From an uncultured Eubacteriales bacterium (lineage in GTDB: Bacteria > Bacillota > Clostridia > Lachnospirales > Lachnospiraceae), in NCBI GenBank assembly GCA_900319355.1, contig ONOC01000024.1, forward strand, positions 1 through 50,678: DNA of 50,678 nt, given 5' to 3'. Positions 7,261 to 15,024 of the stretch are shown one piece after another; positions within the stretch are counted from its first letter, which is position 1; every line of letters starts with the position of its first letter. Made by a program: the position numbers and the translations under genes. The notes beneath the pieces were generated by a model, which searched no databases, was not told where the DNA came from, and saw nothing but the letters and a program-made list of their open reading frames with translations.

Positions 7261-9482
7261 TGCAGGCGGTATATGCGGATGTCATCGTTGACATAACGGA
7301 AGCCAGCGCCTCGAAATCCTACCAGTATCTGATTCCGGAGAAGTGGCGCGATGAGGCGGAACCGGGCCGGGCCGTGACCGTTCCCTTCGGCAGGGGCGGA
7401 AGAACGGTGGACGGATACATCATATCTACCGGAGATACACCGAAGCTTGATCCGTCAAAAATCCGTGAGATTGCCGATATGCCGGAGAACCGGATGACCA
7501 TCGAGTCAAGGCTGATCAGGCTTGCTCTGTGGATGCACCGCACCTACGGCTCGAGCCTGAACAATGCACTGAAGACGGTCCTCCTTGTCAGAGACAGGGA
7601 GAAAGAACCCGTCCGCGAGAAAATCACACTTGCGGTGAGCGCGGAAGAAGGCAGACGCCTGCTTTCGGTATATGAAAGAAAGCATCAGAGTGCGAAGGTG
7701 CGGCTGCTCTCGGAACTGCTGAACGGCGGCACGACCGACCGGACCGATGCTGCGTCAAGGCTGAAGGCACCCCGTTCCACGGTGGACAGTCTGCTCCGCG
7801 ACGGCGTGATCCGCATCAGTGCCTGTACCATCCTTCGGGGTTCGGAACCGGAAGAGGATGCAGAGGATGAGGCGGAACCGGCACTCTCTGAAGAACAGCA
7901 GGATGTCATCCGTTCCATCCGGGAAGAATGGGACGGCGATGACCGGCCTTCGCTGCTGCTCGGCGTGACGGGCAGCGGAAAGACCATGGTTTACATGGAA
8001 CTGATCGACGGGATCCTGAAGGAAGGACGCCAGGCCATTGTCCTGATCCCGGAGATCGCTCTTTCCTGGCAGAATGTGAACCGCTTCCGGAAAAGATTCG
8101 GAAAACAGGTCACCATCATGAATTCAAGGATGAGCCGCGGAGAGCGCGCTGACCAGTACGAAAGGATGAAGCGCGGAGAAGCCGGAATCGTGATCGGCCC
8201 CAGGTCCGCGCTTTTTGCGCCTTTTCCCGATCCGGGACTGATCATCGTAGATGAGGAACAGGAACGTTCCTACCGGAGCGAGACGGCTCCGAGGTACGAT
8301 GCGCGTGAGGCGGCCATCGAGCGCGGCCGTCTGGAGCACGCTCATGTGCTGTTCGGGTCCGCCACGCCGTCTGTTGATACTTATTACAGGTGTCAGACGG
8401 GACAGTATGCGCTCTTCCGGCTCCGGCAGCGGTACGGCGGCGCCAGTCTGCCTTCTGTCAGCGTCATTGATATGAGAGAGGAACTGAGGCACGGCAGCCG
8501 GTCGGATATTTCGGCGCAGCTTCTCTCGGCGATCGAGGATCGCCTGAAGAAAAAGGAACAGGTCATCCTGTTTCTGAACCGGCGCGGATTTTCGGGCTTC
8601 GTGTCCTGCCGCTCCTGCGGAAATGTCATCAGGTGTCCGCACTGCGACGTATCCCTGACGCTCCATGCCAACGGGAAGCTGATCTGCCATTACTGCGGTT
8701 ACGAGCAGGACATGGTGAAACGCTGCCCGGTCTGCGGATCCCCGCATATCAGCGGTTTTCACGCCGGGACTGAAAAGGCGGAGGAGGAGCTGCACAGGAT
8801 TTTTCCGACGGCGCGCATTCTCCGGATGGATGCGGATACGACAAAAACGAAGAACGGGCACAGCCGGATTCTTCATACCTTTGCTTCCGGCGGCGCGGAT
8901 ATCCTGATCGGAACACAGATGATTATCAAGGGACATGATTTTCCCAATGTGACGCTGGTCGGTGTGCTGGCGGCGGACCAGTCTCTTTTTGAGAGTGATT
9001 ACCGCGCGGCGGAACACACGTACGGCCTTCTCGTTCAGGCGGCAGGACGCGCCGGGCGGGGCAGAATCGCCGGTGAGGCCATGATTCAGACTTTCAATCC
9101 CGATCATTACAGCATTCAGGCTGCAGTGAAGCAGGATTACGAGAGTTTTTACAGCACGGAAATCGCCGCGAGGAACATGCTCGACTATCCGCCGGCGGCG
9201 CAGCTGCTTGCCGTCCACGGCTCCGGAAAAAACGGAGAAAGACTGCACACGGCCATGGCCCAGCTGCTGAAATTCCTGAAGGAGCATGTGCGGAAGGACA
9301 TCATGCCGCTCGGACCGGCACCGGAGGTTATTTCCAGAATCAACGACGTATACCGGGAGGTACTGTACATCAAGGCACCGACAGAAAAACGCGCGGTGGA
9401 AGTGCGGCAGCTTCTCGAGAAATTTATTGAGATCAACAGCGGTTTTCACGGACTTATTTTTCAGTATGATCTGAACGCCTGA
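7260..9482 (+). CDS. priA: Primosomal replication-restart helicase PriA
   Basis: A 740-residue SF2 helicase that recognises stalled forks and reloads the replicative helicase. An N-terminal DNA-binding part is followed by Walker A GVTGSGKT (residues 235-242, K241). Motif II reads D331-E-E-Q334 where the family normally has DEEH. A zinc-binding region starts with C450-R-S-C453 and continues with further CxxC pairs (CPHC, CHYC, CPVC). Motif GSATPS and the C-terminal helicase motif QAAGRAGR are intact. Length is typical. It sits between murE and def, as in the common Firmicute priA-def-fmt order, and starts on the last base of the murE stop codon. Confidence 0.96.
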   Translation: MQAVYADVIVDITEASASKSYQYLIPEKWRDEAEPGRAVTVPFGRGGRTVDGYIISTGDTPKLDPSKIREIADMPENRMTIESRLIRLALWMHRTYGSSLNNALKTVLLVRDREKEPVREKITLAVSAEEGRRLLSVYERKHQSAKVRLLSELLNGGTTDRTDAASRLKAPRSTVDSLLRDGVIRISACTILRGSEPEEDAEDEAEPALSEEQQDVIRSIREEWDGDDRPSLLLGVTGSGKTMVYMELIDGILKEGRQAIVLIPEIALSWQNVNRFRKRFGKQVTIMNSRMSRGERADQYERMKRGEAGIVIGPRSALFAPFPDPGLIIVDEEQERSYRSETAPRYDAREAAIERGRLEHAHVLFGSATPSVDTYYRCQTGQYALFRLRQRYGGASLPSVSVIDMREELRHGSRSDISAQLLSAIEDRLKKKEQVILFLNRRGFSGFVSCRSCGNVIRCPHCDVSLTLHANGKLICHYCGYEQDMVKRCPVCGSPHISGFHAGTEKAEEELHRIFPTARILRMDADTTKTKNGHSRILHTFASGGADILIGTQMIIKGHDFPNVTLVGVLAADQSLFESDYRAAEHTYGLLVQAAGRAGRGRIAGEAMIQTFNPDHYSIQAAVKQDYESFYSTEIAARNMLDYPPAAQLLAVHGSGKNGERLHTAMAQLLKFLKEHVRKDIMPLGPAPEVISRINDVYREVLYIKAPTEKRAVEVRQLLEKFIEINSGFHGLIFQYDLNA

Positions 9483-9518
9483 CAGACAGGCGCGGAGCAT
9501 AAGCAGGAGGTAGAAAAT

Positions 9519-10040
9519 ATGGCAATCAGAAAACTCAGATACGAAGGAGACCCGATCCTTGAGAAGGTATGCAGACCGGTGGAGAAGATGACGCTTCGTC
9601 AGAAGATCCTTGTACAGGATATGTTTGATACCATGTATAAGGAGATGGGCGTCGGTCTGGCTGCACCGCAGGTCGGTGTGCTTCGCAGAATCGTCGTCAT
9701 CGATGTGGACGGGGAACACCCCTATGTATTTGTAAATCCCGAGATTGTGGAGCGTGACGGTGAGCAGACCGGCGACGAGGGATGCCTGAGCATTCCCGGA
9801 AAGGTCGGAACCGTGACACGGCCGATGCACGTCAGAGTAAAGGCCTTTGATGTGAACATGAAGCCTTTTGAACTGGAGGCGGAGGGACTGCTTGCCCGGG
9901 CCTGCTGCCATGAATTCGATCATCTGGACGGCATTCTCTATACGGCGCACTGTGAGGGCCCGCTTCGGGATGCCGGGGAATCTCCGGAAGAAGAGGAAGA
10001 TGCGGGAGACGCTGACACAGAAGGCGCTGACACGGAGTGA
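9519..10040 (+). CDS. def: Peptide deformylase
   Basis: A 173-residue metalloenzyme that removes the formyl group from nascent N-terminal methionine. All three family motifs are present: GVGLAAPQVG from residue 44, EGCLS with metal ligand C89, and HEFDH with ligands H131 and H135 and catalytic E132. The start follows GCAGGAGG with good spacing. The C-terminus carries a short acidic tail with a near repeat (ADTE, GADTE) that is not part of the catalytic fold. It is followed by fmt, which makes the formylated initiator tRNA, so the pair of genes adds and removes the same group. Confidence 0.95.
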   Translation: MAIRKLRYEGDPILEKVCRPVEKMTLRQKILVQDMFDTMYKEMGVGLAAPQVGVLRRIVVIDVDGEHPYVFVNPEIVERDGEQTGDEGCLSIPGKVGTVTRPMHVRVKAFDVNMKPFELEAEGLLARACCHEFDHLDGILYTAHCEGPLRDAGESPEEEEDAGDADTEGADTE

Positions 10041-10126
10041 GAAACGCCCGTTCCCCGGTCCCGGAACATGAGACGTAAGGGGAATACGGCGGCAGAGCGG
10101 CTGTGCCGCAGGAAGAGATACAGAAA

Positions 10127-11065
10127 ATGAAAGTGATTTTTATGGGAACGCCCGATTTTGCCGTCGGTACGCTTGAGGCGCTGATCGAAGCCGGTCACGA
10201 GGTGGCCTGCGTGGTGACAAAAACGGACAGACCTGTCGGCAGAAAGCAGATACTGACGCCGTCTCCGGTAAAAATCTGTGCCCTGGAGCACGGCATTCCG
10301 GTCCTGCAGCCCGCCAGAGTGAAGGGCAACAGCGAATTTTATGAAGAACTGAAAAAAATCGCGCCGGATGTGATCGTGGTAGCCGCATACGGCAAAATCA
10401 TTTCGAAGGAAATTCTGACGCTTCCGCGGTACGGATGCCTGAATGTGCATGCCTCGCTGCTTCCGAAATACCGGGGTGCAGCGCCGATTCAGTGGGCGGT
10501 GATCAACGGAGAAGAAAAATCCGGCGTCACCATCATGCAGATGAATGAAGGACTGGATACGGGCGATATTCTCGCCGTGAGGGAAGTTCCTCTCGATCCG
10601 GAGGAAACAGGGGGCTCGCTGTTCGACCGCCTGTCGAAGGAAGGCGCCGGGCTGCTGACAGAAACGCTGCCCAGGCTGGAGAGAGGAGAGATCCGTCCGG
10701 TTCCGCAGCCGGAGAAAAGCCCCACGGCATACGCGAGGATGATCCGGAAGGAAGACGGCAGGATTGACTGGACGAAGGATGCAGTCAGCCTGGAGAGACT
10801 GGTACGCGGCATGAATCCCTGGCCTTCTGCCTTTACCTCGATGGAAGGCAGAAATCTGAAAATCTGGTCCGCCGCGGCGGACCCTTCGGTCTCGGAGGAG
10901 ACCCCGGGAACGGTTCTCTCTGCAGATGAAGGAGGCATAGCGGTGCAGACGGGCGGCGGCGTCCTAATGGTCAGAGAACTTCAGCTTGAAGGGAAAAAAC
11001 GGATGAAGGCCGCAGATTTTCTGCGCGGTCACAGCATCGGCAGGGGTGCGGTTCTCGGCATCTGA
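10127..11065 (+). CDS. fmt: Methionyl-tRNA formyltransferase
   Basis: A 312-residue enzyme that transfers a formyl group from 10-formyl-tetrahydrofolate to initiator Met-tRNA. The N-terminus MKVIFMGTPDFAV is the family start, so the ATG at 10127 (AGGA 14 bases upstream) is preferred over the in-frame GTG at 10103. The catalytic core motif NVHASLLPKYRGAAPIQ, with H108, is present, as is LDTGDI. A C-terminal tRNA-binding domain follows from about residue 205. It is in the def-fmt pair of the housekeeping operon. Confidence 0.95.
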   Translation: MKVIFMGTPDFAVGTLEALIEAGHEVACVVTKTDRPVGRKQILTPSPVKICALEHGIPVLQPARVKGNSEFYEELKKIAPDVIVVAAYGKIISKEILTLPRYGCLNVHASLLPKYRGAAPIQWAVINGEEKSGVTIMQMNEGLDTGDILAVREVPLDPEETGGSLFDRLSKEGAGLLTETLPRLERGEIRPVPQPEKSPTAYARMIRKEDGRIDWTKDAVSLERLVRGMNPWPSAFTSMEGRNLKIWSAAADPSVSEETPGTVLSADEGGIAVQTGGGVLMVRELQLEGKKRMKAADFLRGHSIGRGAVLGI

Positions 11066-11083
11066 GAAGGAGGCGGATTTGCG

Positions 11084-11797
11084 ATGTATTACGGATCATA
11101 CGGCGGATATTATTACGGCTTTGACTGGACGTATCTGCTGATCATTGCGGCATTTCTGATTTCACTGATTGTGCAGACAACCATGCAGAGCACCTTCCGG
11201 AAGTACAGCCGGATCGGAAGCATGGCAGGTATGACAGGTGCCGATGTGGCACGGCAGATTCTGGACAGCGAGGGACTGTATCAGGTGCGTGTCATCCCCA
11301 TCAGCGGAAATCTGACGGATCATTACGACCCCCGAAATAAGACCGTGGGACTTTCCGAATCTGTCTACGGACAGAGATCCATTGCGGCGCTCGGCGTGGC
11401 GGCTCATGAGTGCGGGCACGCGATTCAGGATGCGCAGGACTATGTGCCTCTGAGAACGAGGTCCGCGCTGGTTCCGGTGGCCAACTTCGGCTCTCAGTTC
11501 TCATGGATTCTGTTTTTTATCGGCCTGATTTTTTCATCACAGCTGCTCTGTGAGGTCGGCATTCTGCTTTTTTGCCTTGCCCTGCTGTTTCAGCTGGTTA
11601 CGCTTCCGGTCGAATTCAATGCTTCGCACCGGGCACTGGTCAAGCTCGGCAACATGAATCTGATGAACAGAGATGAGGTGAAAGGCACCCGTAAGGTGCT
11701 TACAGCTGCGGCCATGACCTATGTGGCGAGCGTATGCGTGTCTCTTCTGTATCTCCTGAGGATGATCATTCTTTCGGGAGGAAGAAGACGTGACTGA
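11084..11797 (+). CDS. Membrane zinc metallopeptidase, YugP family
   Basis: A 237-residue integral membrane protein of the YugP / Zn_peptidase_2 type. After a short Tyr/Gly-rich N-terminus there is a membrane helix near residues 14-28. The zinc motif H108-E-C-G-H112 sits in AAHECGHAIQ, and two or three further helices follow (about 140-175 and 210-230). The start follows GAAGGAGG. Its substrate is unknown in this family. Its 3' end overlaps rsmB by 8 bases. In the classical Firmicute order fmt is followed directly by rsmB, so this gene is an insertion into that order; a role linked to membrane-protein quality control is only a guess. Confidence 0.88.
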   Translation: MYYGSYGGYYYGFDWTYLLIIAAFLISLIVQTTMQSTFRKYSRIGSMAGMTGADVARQILDSEGLYQVRVIPISGNLTDHYDPRNKTVGLSESVYGQRSIAALGVAAHECGHAIQDAQDYVPLRTRSALVPVANFGSQFSWILFFIGLIFSSQLLCEVGILLFCLALLFQLVTLPVEFNASHRALVKLGNMNLMNRDEVKGTRKVLTAAAMTYVASVCVSLLYLLRMIILSGGRRRD

Positions 11798-13151
11798 ACA
11801 TCAGAATGTGCGCCGGATGGCGCTTCAGACTCTGCTTGCGGTCCGTGAGGACGGCGGGCAGAGCCATTTCATCATGAGAGAAACACTCGATGCGAATCCC
11901 CGGATGACGGAACAGGAGCGCTCCTTTTACCGGAGACTGACGGCGGGCACGCTGGAATATACCCTGAAGCTGGATTACATCATCAACTGTTTTTCCAGAA
12001 CCCGTACTGAGAAGATGAAACCGGTGATCCGTGAGATTCTCCGCATGGCCGTCTATCAGATCAGCGAGATGGATGCCGTTCCTGACAGCGCGGCAGTCAA
12101 CGAGGCGGTGAAGCTGGCGCAGAAAACCGGGTACCGGGGACTTTCGGGATTTGTCAACGGTGTTCTGAGAGCTGTTTCCAAGGATCTTCAGAAAGTGAAG
12201 TACCCGGACCGCTCGGACATGGTTTCTTATATGGAGATCAGGTATTCCATGCCGGAGAACCTTCTGAGGGCGTGGATCGAAGAATACGGCGTGGAAAAGA
12301 CAGAGAACATCTGCGCCGGATTTTACAGAAAGCGCCCGGTAACGGTGCGGCTCCGCGGGGAAAACGCCGGAAAAATCCGGGAAGAACTGCGGGACGGAAG
12401 AACGTCTTCCGGTCTGAAGCTCTTGCAGGCACCGTATATCGGCGATGCCTTTTATCTGGCATCGGAGGGAAGTCCTGCCGGATATCCGGAATTCACTGAC
12501 GGGTCGCTGATCGTTCAGGATGTGAGTTCTCAGATCGCGGTCAGAGCCGCAGGCATCAGAGAGGGCAGCACGGTTCTCGACCTGTGTGCGGCGCCGGGCG
12601 GAAAGACGGTACTCGCCGCGGATCTGACCGGAAGGGACGGACATGTATTTTCACGTGATATCTCGGAGAAGCGGGCCGCACGCATACGGGAGAACGTAAC
12701 GAGATGCCGTCTCGAAAACGTCACGGTGGAAGTGAAGGACGCGCGTGAGGAGGACGGCCTGCAGGCGGATGTGGTGATCGCCGATGTGCCATGCTCGGGA
12801 TTCGGCGACATCGGACGGAAACCCGAGATCCGTTACCGCGTCGATGAGAAGAGGATCAGGGAACTGACGGTGCTGCAGCGTGAAATTCTTTCCTCCGCAG
12901 TCCGTCATCTGAAACCGGGCGGGACGCTGCTCTTTTCCACCTGTACCTTCGGACATGCGGAAAACCGGGATAACTTTTTCTGGCTGCGCGACACCTTCGG
13001 ACTGCAGCCGGTGCCGCTGACAGACAGGATTCCGGAGGAACTGCTGAAAAATGAAGATATCAGGCGCGGGGCGGCGGAAGGGTATGTACAGCTTCTGCCA
13101 GGAGACGCGGAATGTGACGGATTTTTCTTTTCGTGCCTGAAACAGATCTGA
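11790..13151 (+). CDS. rsmB: 16S rRNA m5C967 methyltransferase RsmB
   Basis: A 453-residue SAM-dependent methyltransferase for cytosine 967 of 16S rRNA (E. coli numbering). An N-terminal NusB-like RNA-binding domain covers about residues 1-140. The Rossmann domain has the SAM motif LDLCAAPGGKT near 265, motif IV ADVPCSG with C335, and motif VI STCTF with the catalytic C385. GTG is the start; GGGAGGAAG lies just upstream inside the yugP end. The start overlaps yugP and the end overlaps the longest reading of rlmN, consistent with tight operon packing. Confidence 0.94.
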   Translation: MTEHQNVRRMALQTLLAVREDGGQSHFIMRETLDANPRMTEQERSFYRRLTAGTLEYTLKLDYIINCFSRTRTEKMKPVIREILRMAVYQISEMDAVPDSAAVNEAVKLAQKTGYRGLSGFVNGVLRAVSKDLQKVKYPDRSDMVSYMEIRYSMPENLLRAWIEEYGVEKTENICAGFYRKRPVTVRLRGENAGKIREELRDGRTSSGLKLLQAPYIGDAFYLASEGSPAGYPEFTDGSLIVQDVSSQIAVRAAGIREGSTVLDLCAAPGGKTVLAADLTGRDGHVFSRDISEKRAARIRENVTRCRLENVTVEVKDAREEDGLQADVVIADVPCSGFGDIGRKPEIRYRVDEKRIRELTVLQREILSSAVRHLKPGGTLLFSTCTFGHAENRDNFFWLRDTFGLQPVPLTDRIPEELLKNEDIRRGAAEGYVQLLPGDAECDGFFFSCLKQI

Positions 13152-13219
13152 GAAAGGATGTGCCGGAAACGGATACACAGAAGAAAATGACGGATGCGAC
13201 ACGCATGGAAGGTGCGACA

Positions 13220-14284
13220 GACATGGACATCAGAAGCATGATGCCGGAGGAAGTCCTTGCCCTTGTGGAAGGGGCAGGGGATAAAAAATTCCGCGCGGCG
13301 CAGCTTTTTTCATGGATGCATCAGAAGGAAGCAGCTGACTACGATGAGATGACGAATCTGCCGAAGGCACTCAGGGCAAAACTGGCCGCGACGTACCCTC
13401 TGGTTCATCTCACCATGGTAAGAGAACAGGTCTCCGCCATCGACGGCACGAGAAAATACCTTTTTGCCCTGCCAGACGGCAACGTGATCGAAAGTGTCTG
13501 GATGCAGTATCATCACGGCAATTCAGTGTGCATCAGCTCTCAGGTCGGCTGTAGGATGGGCTGCCGGTTCTGCGCCTCTACGGTGAACGGACTGGTGAGA
13601 AGCTTAAGACCTTCGGAAATGCTGGAACAGGTGTACAGAATCGACAGCCGGATCCGCGAGACCGAAGGCCCGGACGGCCACGTGTCCAATATCGTGATTA
13701 TGGGCAGCGGCGAACCGATGGAAAACTATGACAGTGTGGTGCGCTTTATCCGTCTCATCAGCTGTCCGGAGGGAAGAAACATCAGCCAGAGAAATATCAC
13801 AGTATCGACCTGCGGCATTGTGCCGGGCATCAGAAAGCTGGCGGATGAGGGACTTTCAGTCACACTGGCCATTTCGCTCCATGCGCCGGACGATGAAAAG
13901 AGGAAGAAGCTGATGCCGGTGGCAAACCGGTACTCCATTGCGGAGATTATGGATGCCTGCCGGTACTTTTTCCGGAAGACGGGCAGAAGAGTGACTTTTG
14001 AGTATGCGCTTGCGGAGGGACAGAACAATGCCGCGGAAGATGCCGCGTCACTTGCCTCCCTTCTGAAGGGCCTGAACTGCCATGTCAACCTGATCCCGGT
14101 GAATCCCGTGAGGGAGAGAACCTTTGTCAGGCCTGACCGCACGGCAGTGCTGCGGTTCCAGAAAGAACTTGAAAAATACGGAATAAATGCTACTATAAGA
14201 AGGGAAATGGGCGCTGATATAGACGGTGCCTGTGGACAATTACGAAACAGCTATCTGAACGATAGTCAGGAGAGCGTTGAATGA
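13220..14284 (+). CDS. rlmN: Dual-specificity 23S rRNA/tRNA C2-adenosine methyltransferase RlmN
   Basis: A 354-residue radical-SAM enzyme that methylates A2503 of 23S rRNA and A37 of some tRNAs. The radical SAM motif is C111-x3-C115-x2-C118 in GCRMGCRFCAST, and a second catalytic cysteine C338 lies in GACGQLR. The frame is open back to a GTG at 13133, but MDIRSMMPEEVLAL matches the family N-terminus and AAGGTG precedes ATG 13220, so this start is chosen. The upstream extension (about 29 residues, Asp/Thr-rich) has no family counterpart. The end overlaps prpC by four bases (ATGA). Confidence 0.94.
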   Translation, partial: DMDIRSMMPEEVLALVEGAGDKKFRAAQLFSWMHQKEAADYDEMTNLPKALRAKLAATYPLVHLTMVREQVSAIDGTRKYLFALPDGNVIESVWMQYHHGNSVCISSQVGCRMGCRFCASTVNGLVRSLRPSEMLEQVYRIDSRIRETEGPDGHVSNIVIMGSGEPMENYDSVVRFIRLISCPEGRNISQRNITVSTCGIVPGIRKLADEGLSVTLAISLHAPDDEKRKKLMPVANRYSIAEIMDACRYFFRKTGRRVTFEYALAEGQNNAAEDAASLASLLKGLNCHVNLIPVNPVRERTFVRPDRTAVLRFQKELEKYGINATIRREMGADIDGACGQLRNSYLNDSQESVE

Positions 14285-15000
14285 AAGTTTATTCGACTAC
14301 TGACATCGGCCGGAAGCGACATACGAACCAGGATTTTATTTTTACATCGGAAGGTCCGACAGGCAACCTCCCGAATCTTTTTGTGGTTGCGGATGGTATG
14401 GGAGGACACAACGCCGGTGATTTTGCAAGCCGTTACGGTGTGTCCGTCTTTGTTGAAACGGTCCGCAGAGATAAGAATTTCAACCCCGTGAAGATCATGC
14501 GCAACGGCATAGAGGCTGCGAACCGTGAGGTGCTGAAGCAGTCCAGGTCGGATCCTGCCATGGCGGGCATGGGGACAACCATGGTCGTATGTACCGTCGT
14601 GGGCGGCTATGCGTATATCGCAAATGTCGGGGATTCACGGCTGTATCTGGCGGATGACAACGCAATTACACAGATCACGCAGGACCATTCGCTGATCGCG
14701 GAGATGGTTCGTCTTGGGGAGCTGACCCCTGAACAGGGCCGCAATCACCCCGATAAGAATATCATTACCAGGGCGGTTGGAACGAGCGATGAGATCAGGA
14801 TCGATTTTTTTGATATCCGGGTCACAGAGGGGAATCAGATACTGATGTGTTCGGACGGACTGTCCAACATGGTGGAAGACAGAAGGATTCATGAGATCCT
14901 GAGGGACAAAGGCACGAAGGACAAGGCGCGCGCGCTGGTTGACGAAGCAAACGCGAACGGCGGCAGAGATAATATTGCCGTGATCGTGATAGAGTCATAA
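14281..15000 (+). CDS. prpC: PP2C-type Ser/Thr protein phosphatase (PrpC/Stp)
   Basis: A 239-residue cytoplasmic metal-dependent phosphatase that reverses phosphorylation by the neighbouring PASTA kinase. PP2C motifs are in order: VADGMGGHNAGD near residue 38, GMGTTMV near 96, ANVGDSRLYL near 114, SDGLSNMVED near 188, and GGRDNIAVIV at the C-terminus. Length is standard. The ATG overlaps the rlmN stop (ATGA), and 24 bases separate it from the kinase gene. The gene pair order prpC-prkC is conserved in Bacillota. Confidence 0.95.
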   Translation: MKVYSTTDIGRKRHTNQDFIFTSEGPTGNLPNLFVVADGMGGHNAGDFASRYGVSVFVETVRRDKNFNPVKIMRNGIEAANREVLKQSRSDPAMAGMGTTMVVCTVVGGYAYIANVGDSRLYLADDNAITQITQDHSLIAEMVRLGELTPEQGRNHPDKNIITRAVGTSDEIRIDFFDIRVTEGNQILMCSDGLSNMVEDRRIHEILRDKGTKDKARALVDEANANGGRDNIAVIVIES

Positions 15001-15024
15001 CCGGGCCGACGAGGTGAGAGTATT

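Noticed and set aside
8124-9950. Long minus-strand open frame (608 codons) across priA and def
   Set aside because: It overlaps two convincing + strand genes and its translation is Arg/His-rich without any motif.
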